From NCBI GenBank assembly GCA_945859605.1, contig OX243816.1, positions 40,599,325 to 40,663,324 of the forward strand: a DNA stretch of 64,000 bases, read 5' to 3'. A program made the translations under genes and the position numbers. This DNA comes from Lumbricus rubellus. Its lineage: Eukaryota; Annelida; Clitellata; Crassiclitellata; Lumbricidae. Position 1 is the first letter of the stretch. Each line of letters starts with the position of its first letter. Below are positions 11,101-21,100 of this stretch, one piece after another. The notes below the pieces were generated by a model. It did not search any database and was not told where the DNA came from. It saw only the letters and a list, made by a program, of their open reading frames with translations.

Positions 11101-13055
11101 AAATTCTATAATAGATCTAACATTCCAGAAAATGTAAAGTTTAACATTATTCGCTACAGCCTAGCCTATAAGTTTTCGGAATGAATGAATGAATGAATTC
11201 GTTTCTTTTCTTGTAGGCCTACATTGACCATAAAATGGGAAGTCTATTTTCCAGAGTGTTAAAACGACGCACCGCAGAAAGAGAGTCAGAGTAAGAAGGG
11301 ATAAGTTTAAGTATACCTACATGTACATGTATAGGCCTACGTGTAGGCCTATATCTTTGCTTGACCTACATGTGGTTTGACTAGGCATGAACATTGATCG
11401 GATTAGGTGATCATACGTAGCCTACATGTAAGGCATGGTATAGATATTGTGATCTCGTCTGAATCGTCATGGTGACTTTCTTACCATGCTCAGATCGTAT
11501 GTAAATTATTTGAATTTCATATAAGCTTAATGAGGCATTCGCCAACATGTCTCAAATGCTCTGTTTTACTAGGGCGCGTCCTGGTTTATGGAGTTTCTAT
11601 CGTTTAGCTAGTAGGCTACCGGTAGCCTAATTAGTAAATAGTAGGCCTATCGCCAAGGGAAATCTGCGCCAGCAACAGATGGATTAAAATTCTCTGGCAA
11701 TTATAAGAACATCGTTAATGATAAAATAGAATTATTAAGAAACCAATGTGGAAAGTTACTTGTTAGCGACCTTTGCTTTCATCAAGTTGCTCAAGTTCGG
11801 TTGAGGATTTTATCAGGGCTCTGTTCACTAAGTAACATAGGCTATCCAAAAGGGCCAATTCTGCTGTGTAGCTAGCATATGAGTTTTATATTTCACTACC
11901 AACATTGAGTACCGTACGTACATAATTAACAGCAGCTCGGTAGGGCTGTGCTAGACTCAGATGTATTTCTGCCCATTCTTCGGACGTCTTGTTCAACATA
12001 ATCAACTGGGTGAGATTTGGATTAGACAGAATCACATTTGGGTAAGGTGGAAACATCTGTTGCAACACTTCGTCCAAACCTGAAAGTGAACGAACATCTT
12101 CTGAATAATTTTCAGACCGAAATAACGAGTAGACTCCCGATAGTTAAAAGAAGATTAATGTTATTTTTTAAATAGGCCTAACTCATTTGCTAACACAATC
12201 ATGATGTAAAGACTAAGAGGATTTCATTTTGAAGCGCTTATTTCTATGTGACATTTCACAATAGATTAAACCATTGTTACCATTCTCCAAACCCCTTAGT
12301 CCGTCGAGTCGGTTGCTTAGCTTGTCAGCTTACTGAAGGTTGAGTAAACACCCCCACCCCAAAATAAAATCGTGGCTATGACCTTGGTTATTTTAAACAT
12401 CAGAATTGCTACTCAAAACATACAATACATAGACAGTAATATAGGATTATTGTTTGTAAGAACAAAGTCTAAGCAATTTGAGAAATCTCACATGTGAAAA
12501 AATTATGCAAAAATTATTTTTAGAGGGCTGGCCAAATGATTGTTCGGATAAGGACTAGTGCCAAGCGCAGGGCACCAGCTTATTCACGAGCGCTAACTTG
12601 AAAGGAATTCAGTCCGCTAATGCAACTCGACTAGGGTATACTGAAATATTTTATCAGTCTACTTCTGACAATAATTTTATTATAGATGTTTACTTACCAT
12701 AGGCTTTTGCAGCTGATTTTCTTACAGTATTTTCATTGCAGATTGTGATCTGCGGAAACCTGAGTTCCGGTGCTTGTACGATATCGGTTCCTGTCTGCAC
12801 GGGATGACTCAGATAGTAACCTATTCGTTCTTGTATCTGATATATCGCTAAACCGAAACCAAACAGCAACAGCGTTGCCCATATCACCTTATTTATGGCA
12901 TGCGTCGAATTATCTACTAGGTTACGGACTCCTATAATAGACACTTCACGGGCAAAATTTCTTATTTTCGCTAGAGTAAAGTTCTCTTCAGAGCCCTTTC
13001 CGTGTCGGTTATTGTCCAAATCACCGTTGTGTACATGTATTTGCTTCCTAGCCAT
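5151..13055 (-). CDS. ASIC/ENaC-like amiloride-sensitive cation channel, gene B (complete, 7 exons)
   Basis: The product is a predicted trimeric Na+-permeable DEG/ENaC channel subunit in the plasma membrane. Exons: 12698-13055, 11922-12079, 10938-11022, 10333-10445, 9623-9721, 7042-7171 and 5151-5617. They total 1410 nt, all join in frame at GT-AG sites and encode 469 residues. TM1 is near residues 57-74. FPQITICNEN opens the extracellular domain, followed by GANYGIQILLFTDQREYL, GFRVLIHDPDEIP, the cysteine-rich thumb, and TM2 with LLSDIGGALGLLLGATLL near 412-442. Both termini should be cytoplasmic. The thumb cysteines match the ASIC pattern. The start is the second in-frame ATG (MARKQ), aligning with MTKRR in paralogs; an upstream ATG adds only four residues. 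The pre-TM1 His-Gly motif reads Ile-Gly at 41-42. Introns 5 and 6 hold a nested hAT-like element and an RTE-like fragment. The ligand is unknown (protons, peptides and mechanical stimuli are all known in the family). Confidence 0.88.
5692..5960 (+). mobile_element. Repeat-end fragment carrying a CCCGGCGTTGCCCGGG motif
   Basis: The fragment starts ACTAGCTGAATTACCCGGCG and runs on as GC-rich sequence with CTAACCC(A/G) repeats. The inverse of the same signature sits at 53018-53049. The 16-bp core is nearly self-complementary. Such a signature at two sites marks the end of one repeat family, which I cannot name. It lies in intron 6 of gene B, beside the RTE-like fragment. Confidence 0.5.
5897..6667 (-). 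mobile_element. RTE/L1-like LINE reverse transcriptase fragment (C-terminal part)
   Basis: The 256-codon open frame contains the catalytic box as NNLRYADDTTLLA, then KTKIM, FLGSVI, VLYGCETWT, RKMQRISW, TNEWV and RRKLVFFGHVMR. This is the usual palm, thumb and C-terminal sequence of RTE-type and related endonuclease/reverse-transcriptase proteins. The 5' part (endonuclease and fingers) is missing, so it is a truncated, inactive copy in intron 6 of channel gene B, in the gene's orientation. The last ~35 residues, below about 5985, may belong to the neighbouring repeat. RTE assignment is by motif memory only. Confidence 0.8.
7665..8275. mobile_element. Nested 611-bp MITE with ~80-bp terminal inverted repeats
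   Basis: The ends are GGTTCCACGACAACT and, on the other strand, GGTGTCACGACAACT. The inverted arms extend about 80 bp and are themselves made of repeated ACGACAACTCGTCTA-like units. A perfect 8-bp duplication ATTAGATC flanks it (7657-7664 and 8276-8283). The centre is a ~69-bp tandem repeat. Superfamily is uncertain (hAT or another class giving 8-bp duplications). It inserted into the larger element at 7253-9026. Confidence 0.85.
7881..8185. repeat. ~69-bp minisatellite, about 4.4 copies
   Basis: Units begin CATCCAGCTTCTATTT at 7881, 7950, 8019, 8088 and 8155 (spacing 69, 69, 69, 67). Each holds a second half-copy starting CAATCCAGCTTCTATTTC about 36 bp in, so the unit is an internal dimer. 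It fills the core of the nested MITE. The reverse complement phrase AATAGAAGCTGGATTAATGG also appears near 36948 and 46170. Confidence 0.8.
9215..9356. repeat. AT-rich tandem repeat of AAGTATTTT/AATACTTTT units
   Basis: Three to four imperfect copies of a ~45-bp unit built on ACTTGTATTTTAAATACTTTT, partly self-complementary. It lies in intron 5 of gene B, just outside the hAT-like element, and is probably a transposon remnant. Confidence 0.6.
12552..12596 (+). repeat. Short dispersed repeat (GCCAAGCGCAGGGCACC type)
   Basis: GCCAAGCGCAGGGCACCAGC and TTATTCACGAGCGCT recur near 61739-61782 in the same orientation and, inverted and more diverged, near 16131-16198. It resembles the GCGC-rich 3' module of the L2-like LINE and SINE copies here. 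The parent element is not identified. Confidence 0.5.
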
Positions 13056-14573
13056 TAGTATGTGCAAACTTCAATTTACAGTGAGAATGAGACTTGGAGG
13101 TTACCACAAAAGCTAAACGTTCACGTGTGCATAACCTATTGCATGCATCACTAACCTACCAAATGCTATAATGGTCAAAATGACAGTTGTTGGCAACGTG
13201 AGCTGAGTGTTCTCGAAAAGCTGTTAGCCAGCGCAATCGTTAGAAGCTTATGTATCTACACATGAGCCAACAGGATTGTCGAAGTATTGATATCTCTGCA
13301 CGCCGTCGCAAAAAGCTTATAAATTTACGCTCGTGATGATGCCAGGAATATTGACGTCCTTCTATTGGCTTAATCTCTAGACTCCAAATTGACGCGAAGT
13401 TTCTCATGTATTGCCTACACTTGGTATTAGGCCTACTAATCGATGGTGTATTATAGATCGTACTGATGTGCTCTCATTATTAAATATGCACTGCAATCAC
13501 ACAAAACGACAGCCAGTTGAATGCTAATGCATTGCGGGTCGAATTGAGAGATACAGGGGATACCCATCGCTTAAAATTATATGTAGCCTACGTACGGCGT
13601 TGTACGATGTGTATCAGAAACCGGTTCTTGGCTAGTTATTTTAGCCTAAAATTGCGCGTAAAGTGGTACGATAAATATTATTTAATTTATTATCTTTCTT
13701 TCTGTGTATAATCATGGGCGTCCGCACATAGGGGCAAGAGGGGGCACTTGCCCCCCTGAAAAATTGAAACCTCGTTTTCTGACTACTACTTTTGGGTTTA
13801 ACAAATTTCTTCGCATTACAGAATTTAAAAACCACTTTAACAAATATTTGTCGATTTTTTAAACAAATTTCTTTGCAAAAAGAAACAATTATTCATATTA
13901 GAAATTTACAAAAAGTGAAACTGAGAAATTTACATCAAGAAACCTCTATGAAATATAGGCTACTCATGCATGTTCTTAACTCCCTGTTTTGCATTTTTTA
14001 CCTCTTGCTTCAATTTTTTTAGCCTTGACCATTGTGTTTTGACCCCTCCTGCAAACATTTCTGCGGGCACCCATGTGTATAATATGCAATTGGAGATTGT
14101 GAACTGAACAAAAACCCGCCCATAGCCTATTATAGATCTGCTCACTGTTCGGGACGAGCATCTGATGTTTAATTTTGCCAGATACAAAATGAGAACCAAC
14201 GGAGACTTTTAGTCGCATCTGAGATTTGCTATGATCAAAACATTCTGCATTATAAGGTCAATATTGACGAAAAATTATTGTCTTAATCTAATCGAACAAG
14301 AGAAAGATCAAGAGTGCACGAAGGTCAACAATAACGAAATGCTATTGTTTTACATGACATTCTAATCGGTCATATAAATGCCGTAAACAAACGAGATTAT
14401 ATGACATTCGCTTATAAGTCAGATGAATGCAATTAACAAAACGCAGACATAACTACCTTAAATGCAAGAAAAGCAACTACATCTGAATGAACGAGGGTAC
14501 TGCAAAAGAAAAACTGGAACTAATGCCCTCTAGACTTTTACACACGTGGATAGCCATCTACAGGTTCGTAAGT
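13056..14573. other. Intergenic region between channel gene B and the TRIM-like gene
   Basis: This is the 5' flank of gene B and 3' flank of the TRIM-like gene. It contains the hAT-like MITE at 13713-14075. The rest is unremarkable AT-rich sequence; I recognise no gene or RNA in it. Confidence 0.6.
13713..14075. mobile_element. hAT-like MITE, family 4 (363 bp)
   Basis: It starts CATGGGCGTCCGCA and ends TGCGGGCACCCATG. A perfect 8-bp duplication TGTATAAT flanks it (13705-13712 and 14076-14083). Next to the ends it carries CACTTGCCCCCC on the left and GACCCCTCCTGCAAA on the right. A second copy with the same ends is at 43595-44378. Confidence 0.85.
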
Positions 14574-17200
14574 CTATGCTGGATCCAAGCTGTACACTCC
14601 AACAGTTCCACTCCTTCTGTTACCGTGCACGACAATCAGATGCCGCTTCTCGCTATCAAAGCAGAGTCTCCACGGTGACATAACTCCCTCTTTGCTTTCC
14701 TTTAAGACGGCAGTGCCCGATTCAGACACGATATCAAATAGCAACACCCTGCTGCCCCACGAGTCAGCCACGAACACCCTACCGTCGAGGTCAGCCGAGA
14801 GATGGCGGGGTATGCCCAGCTGCGACGCCACTCCACAGTTAAACTGACGAATGATCTTTCCGTAGTCATTCAACTCGTACAGCTGTGAGGTCTTGCTGTT
14901 CCACCCGCCGCAACATACCAGGAAATGGCCTAGCGATACCTCCACTGCGTGGCACGGGTTCGCAATGCAGCGCGGCATCTGCACGATCTTCTGGATGCTG
15001 GAAACGTGAGGTCCGTACAATTCCAGAGTGGCAGGTCCACCCTTCCTGACCGTTATCAGTCTATCGTCAATAGTCAGCGCCAGAGTGAATGAATCCCCGA
15101 TTCCTGTCAACCACGAGATGATCCTGAAATCCTCTCCCATCCGCCAAACGCTTTCGTTTTCCCTGTCGCTGATGAACAGACATTTCGACATCTCGCTTGC
15201 AACGATGTCGCATGGCTTTCGAATGGCGTCCGTCTTCAGTTCTGTCTGAAGCAGGAACGGTTCGTCGTTTTGGAAGATGAGAATGGATGACGGGCTGTGG
15301 CACAAGACGTAGATCTTATTCTGTCTCTTCGTCACTCCGCACGCTGGTCTCTGACCAATGTTCAGCTTGGCATTCAGTCTGATCGCCGAATATGAGATAC
15401 CTACAGGAAAACGTCATGAGTTATTCAAACAAGTCAATACTACTGCAGCTGCTATTATACATCAACACGACATCTAAACTGTAAGACATGCATACATGTT
15501 CAAATTGTTCCATTCGAAAAATGCTAGAACAGGATATCATTCATTCATTCGTTCTTTCATTCATTCATTCATTTTGTTCGTTCATTCATTAAGTGCATGT
15601 GTATATCGAGTCACTTATCACCAGCATTTGTATATCGATTATCGAGTCACTTGTCACCAGCTAAAAGTTAATAACATTTGTTTACATATACATTTTTATT
15701 GCTACTACTTTGGCCTCCTGCTTCGTTGGTTTTTATTATTATTCTTTTATTCGAGGCAGTGTTACAGACAAATGCGCTATACCGTCATAAAAATTGAACT
15801 ACGAGAGTGAACAAAAAGCGACCGGAAGCCATTGCAGTTCGCCATTGAACGTGTAGGCCTATACCTGAAAAAACAGGATGGTAATTGCTACATGTATAAG
15901 CTTATTGTATAAGGGGGGGGGCATCGTATGTTGCGTACGGCAAAAGACAAGGCCAACAACAAGTGCGTATTCTATAGCGACACTAATCTGCTTCAACCTC
16001 GGTCCTGAATCGATCATGTGAGATCCTTAACCACCGCAGCTAATTTGAATGAGTGCCACGCCATTATGTTTTCATCTATTGTGCCGACTGTGCTAAGTGT
16101 TTTATGAGCTGTAAATAAGACCTCTGACAAAAAGCGCTTGGGAATAAGCTGGCTCCATGCGCCTGGCTTTCGAGTGGCGCTTTAGAAATTAGGAGTTAAC
16201 AGTAATTATTAATAGGCAATTAATTATTTAGCTAAATACTGGTGCGCACTGATAGTGCAAATCTGATCATATAACGAATTAGTAATTAGCAATTAATTGC
16301 TTAGCTAATTTATGGTGCGCATTGATAGTACAAACCTGTTATGGTACCAACGACGTTGTTCAAGCTAAGAAAGTCTTCTATGTGAGACTCCTTAAGTGAG
16401 AGCCTCGACTGTGGAATGTTTTCGGTAAAGCTGTGAGACTCTGACCATCCTTTGATCTGATCCGCTTGGTCGATGATGTAGTCGGCAGCTTTGCAGATTT
16501 CACCGGCAGATCCCTTATCTAGCATCTCGTTACAGGAAAGTTTGAACTTTTCTATCATCACCAGATGGGTGTCGAAACCATCCTTGGCTTCTTTCATTTG
16601 TTTCAGTCGTTTCTCAGATATAAAGATGAGTTCCTTGGAGAGGTTGTCTGTGTGTTGATCCACTATGTCCCTCAACTCCGCACCACGTCTAAAGATCTCG
16701 TCTTGAAGGGTTTTCAATTCTTCCATGAAATCTCTCTCGTTCTGTTCCAGACGGCGTTTCATGTTCGCATCAGACGCACAACTCTCGGCAACTTTTCCCA
16801 ATTCGGATTTGATGCGGTACTTGAAATCCTCCGCAGCCTTGTTGATCATCGTGCACTTGTGCAGCTGGTGGCGTTCGTCAAAGCATGCCATGCAGATGGA
16901 TAGCTTACACTTGACGCAGTACATCCGCTGTACCTTACCGTGTTTGTCGCAAACGCTCGACCTAAAATCCGTGTATTTGCTATCCGTTGACAAGGAAACG
17001 ACTGTATGTAGCCGGCTGAGCTTCTGTCTCTTGTGATGCCAGCTGCACTCCTCGCACAGATTCTCGCGGCATTCGACACAGTGCGCTGATGCTGGGGCGA
17101 CTCGACCCTCCGCACCATCATCTTCGTTTGCTTGACAAACATTGCAGAGGCTAACGCTTCTTTTTACAGACACCAGAGGCTCTAAATATTCAGTCTCCAT
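14574..17200 (-). CDS. TRIM-like protein without RING: two B-boxes, coiled coil, NHL-like propeller (2 exons, 563 aa)
   Basis: Coding exons are 16336-17200 and 14574-15400, joined at donor GTTTGT and acceptor CTGTAG in phase 1, giving 564 codons with the stop. The ATG at 17198-17200 is chosen because an in-frame TGA lies just upstream (17228-17230). A good 3' splice site near 17259 suggests a 5'-UTR intron. Residues 19-65 form B-box 1 (C19, C22, C41, C44, C49, C52, H55, H65). Residues 84-114 form a classic B-box 2 (C84, H87, C95, C98, C103, C106, H111, H114). About 120-235 is a charged coiled coil. About 285-563 reads as beta-propeller blades (RVFVADSWGSRVLLFD is NHL-like). No RING is encoded at the N-terminus, so E3 ligase activity is not supported unless a further exon exists. 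The role is probably scaffold or regulatory. Confidence 0.85.
15538..15592. repeat. (ATTC)n microsatellite
   Basis: An imperfect run of ATTC/GTTC units in the single coding intron of the TRIM-like gene. Confidence 0.85.
16131..16198 (-). repeat. Short dispersed repeat (inverse of the 61709-61782 copy)
   Basis: AAGCGCTTGGGAATAAGCTG, then GGCTTTCGAGTGGCGCTTTA, is a diverged reverse complement of the copy near 61709-61782. It lies in the intron of the TRIM-like gene. Confidence 0.5.
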
Positions 17201-17259
17201 TGTAGAGATTCCTCTGATCACCACCAGTCAGTCCTGGAGTTGGAGCAGACCGCCTACCC

Positions 17260-19026
17260 TGCACAGACATGAGAAATTAAAAGAGAAAGATTAAAAATTT
17301 AAACTTTCAAACTTTTAAATTGACAATTATTTAATTCCAAAATATAGAATTATTTCATGTCAGTTTAGTGTATATATCCCACAGAATTAAAATGTGTCGC
17401 CCCAAGTCAATTTTGTCATATTTAGACTTTATAAAACAGTGTAATACTTGACGAATTACACAATACTTGAGGATCTCAGTAAACCCAAATTTGATTAATC
17501 TGCTTGCACCAAAACTGAAACTGCTTGCAAATATAAAATATTTATTTTAACAATTTTTTACCAATGGTTCAGGCTCTCCCAATTGCCGTCAGAAATATTG
17601 TCCTCATTTTGATCTTAAACATTTACGTCGGTTACTATTTCCGGCCGCATCTTGGACACTTGAGTCACTAAATAAAGCTTTCTTAAATATACATTAGCGC
17701 AGACAAGGGGTTGGGGTTAAACCTCCATTGGCCTAGGAAAAACGTTTTTAAGGTTATTTAGGTCTATCCACTTATATAAGAAAAACATTTCCCATTAAAC
17801 TTTTTGATTGATTTATTGACTTGCATATCATATCAACACCAACACATCAAGGTAATATACTGTGTAAGTAGAATCCGATAATTCATTAATTGAAAATAAC
17901 ATTAATTCAGGTCAATGAAGCAGATGAGAAATACCAAATTGGTCTGCAAGCTAAAGAGTCGTAGCTGGCTCTTTTACAAAGTTTATGCATTCTTGAACTG
18001 CGACGCAAAACATAAGAAATGTATGGAGTTGTAGTATAGAACTATTGCTAATAGAATATTAAAGAATATTAGGGGCCTATAGAATTATAGATCATAAAAT
18101 ATGCCTATGTGTCAATTAATATAAGGAGTTTCGCACAACTCTAATAGCACTTGAATAAAAATCGTGAGTGACCAACGGTAAATCAATTTAGGAAAAGTCC
18201 AGAGGATGCAAACCAATTGGGCCACTGACGCCACTCCAACAAAGTGCAGGAAATACAAAGAAAACTAGGTATATCTTTACGACCTTCACGACATTTAATC
18301 ACATAATTTTGTTATTATTTCTAGAGCAGGCTCACCGCGTCTTATCGATTTCCGTTTACTTTCTCGGACACGCTGGTTCTCTACTTAGCCTACCTTGCGT
18401 CTCACCATTTCAGACGAATCACAGCATTAAGATACGCAGAGGTGCCACTCTGATTTTAAAATGTCAGATCTGGGACCGAAAAGGCTAGCAAAAGCTAGAT
18501 CGGGAAATTTTTGAAAAACATTGAATTATTTTCGGGCTTGAAATTTCTTATGACCTTTTTTTAGTCTTTCAGGTCCAAAAGTTTCTAGATTTTCATATTT
18601 TTCTCCTTTCAAATCTGCTGTTTTTTAGTCATTCGATCGCTCCAAAATCAGAAGTTTTCCTTAAATGCTCCTCCTTTTTACTACTGTTTCGTACATTTTA
18701 CCCAAAATGTCTAGCCTATATTTTGGAAAATGTCAGAAAATCCGCCGTCGCAAAAAACATAGATCTCGAAAAATAAACTAGAAACCTAGATTAGGCCGAA
18801 AACCAAGTTCTAGGTGGAAAAAGCTATGAGTGGCATCCCTGAATATTCGTCGATGATCAATTTTATACAGATGCTTTCTAAATGATATGACGTCACCGAA
18901 TGACGCGAAACGTGGTTTCTCTTAGAAATTTTTTACAGCGCGTCGCTGAACGACGCTGATTGCAGAGATCTTAAAACCTTGGACTGTGTACAAGTAAGCC
19001 TAAATAAGTAGGATAGCTGTTTTCTT
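17260..19026. other. Intergenic region upstream of the TRIM-like gene
   Basis: It contains a family-3 transposon relic near 17700-17795 (AGGAAAAACG, TTATATAAGAAAAACA) and T-rich repeated phrases at 18500-18830 (TCTAGATTTTC, TCCAAAATC) that look like an old element. No gene was recognised. Confidence 0.55.
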
Positions 19027-20105
19027 TATCTTATCTTATCTTATCTGACAATTTATAAAGCGCCTCTTGCAGCAAGAGCCTTTCAGAAGCGCTCCCAGTG
19101 CGTTCAACTCCGAGAAAAAAGGCAAGTTTTTAGACGAGAGTAAGATGAGGATACACTACCAGAGAGGATGGCAGAGCGAACTGATGGGGGAAGCCCATTC
19201 CATAGGGAGGGACCAATGCAGGCAAATGATCTAGATTGGGCCATGACGGTCCTGACTCGCGGGACAAAGAGGTCAAGCCGAACAGAGGACCTAAGAGGAC
19301 GCAGCGAAGTGGCAGAAAGGGGGCGAAGTATCTGATCACACAGATACTTCGGAGCAAGACCCATTTGAGACTTGATGACCAAAATTAGAACCTTAAATTG
19401 TATACGGGTCGAGAGTGGAAGCCAGTGAAGTTGTTCAGTCATGAATGAAGAAATGTGGGAGAATCGAGGAAGGCGGGCAATGAGCCTAGCAGCAGCATTA
19501 AGTACAGATTGCAGAGGAGCTAGGCGAACCTTAGGTAGACCAATAAGGACAGAATTACAATAGTCAATCCGAGAACATACAAAAGCATGAACAATTGAGG
19601 TAAAGATCGAAGATGTGACAGATTTGCGAATAGCCCTGAGACGCCTTAGCTGGAAGTAGGAAGAGCGGGTAAGATTAGCAATGTGCTCAGTGAAGGTAAG
19701 AGAACTATCTAGGGTGACACCTAGGTCACGAACACTGGAGGAGAAGTTGAAGTGAGGAAAAGTTTGAGTGAGCAGTGTGTAGTCGAGTTTTTGAAGCTGT
19801 TGAGGAGTGCCAAACCAAATCAACTGGGTTTTGGAAGAGTTCAAAGAAAGACGATTAGACGACATCCACAGATGAAGATCTTGTGATAGAGCATCAATTC
19901 GACTTGCAAGAAGGAGTTGAGCAGAAGCGGGTCCATGGACATAGGCTTGGACATCGTCAGCGAAAAGGTGGCCGGTTGCAGAGTGGCCAGGGAAAAGAGA
20001 GGTAATGCCAGCCGTGTAAAGGATGAAAAGGAGTGGGCCTAGGACAGAACCCTGAGGAACACCCAAGACAACACTCCACTTGTCTGTTACCACAGAATCA
20101 TTTTA
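19027..20105 (-). mobile_element. 5'-truncated L2/CR1-like LINE with (GATAA)n tail
   Basis: A 329-codon open frame (19104-20093) covers the end of the reverse transcriptase: GVPQGSVLGPLLFILY, the catalytic box as LFADD, LSLNSSKTQLIWFG, DLGVTLDSSL, CSRIDYCNSVL, GPSLWNGLPPSVR and SRLKTCLF. The 3' UTR follows (TTTATAAAGCGCC when read on the plus strand), with a tail of four to five GATAA units at 19027-19048. The endonuclease and most of the palm are missing, so it cannot move by itself. The frame is still open, so insertion is fairly recent. It is the likely parent family of the fragments at 37489-37790 and 46726-47030, and a likely tail donor for the local SINE. Confidence 0.88.
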
Positions 20106-20497
20106 GTACATCGAAGTAATAATTGGTAATAAAGGGTACAAATTAAATCGCAAGTTGAATTAAATGACTAAAATATTAGCGTCAATGTGGATAAAGCATA
20201 GGCCTAGGCCTAGGCTAAGGCCTATAATAGACCTAGCTGTAAAAAATTATGTTATGATCTGCACACGGTAAAACTTGATCATACATGATTGAGCTTATTA
20301 GCCTACGCCTACTAGCCTAGTATGGCAGCTAAATTGACGGACTCTACTGCTACGTTCACAGTTTCTGTAGGCTAGCCTAACAGGTTTTTATTGTGAGTCA
20401 GAAGACGCAGCTTGCATGGCGTTACGATGTGAGTTAGCCTATAGCTGTCGCTACGATTTTGTTTCTGAGATCACTAATGACGTATAACCGACGCATT

Positions 20498-21055
20498 TCA
20501 AATGGTAACAGCTGGAACAATGACGTTGTCAGGAGCAGACGGCTTCACGGGTCGATTGCCGCCAGTCAGCAGACGTATTCCGAATTCTAAAACTTCATAG
20601 ACAGTCAGCAGCGTTGCACCAAGTAGAAGGCCAAGAGCTCCTCCGATATCACTCAACAGAGCCATGAATGAGTAAGCTGAAACCACCGTGATCTCCTTGT
20701 ACTCCATGGTGGAAAAGAAAATCTCCAGGTTTAGATACTCTCGTGTCGCATAGCCTTTATGCCTTGGATTGCTTGGATCTGCGAAAAACGTGTCGACGAT
20801 ATCGGAGAAGAATCCGGAGACGGCTGCTTGTGATATGATGAGGTTGTAGTTGTTCGAATGGCACTGCGATGGACATACACATTTTTTCAAGCCTACCTCA
20901 TCACTCACATACTCAGTTAGAACCCTCGAAGTGCAGGCATACATCTGCACGTAATCGCAAACTGGAGCGTCCCCTGCGAAACAGAACGCATTTCTACACG
21001 TGTAGCTAGGGTTGCCAGATGACCTTCATGAAATTACCGGACAATGGCTATCACG

Positions 21056-21100
<45 letters not shown>

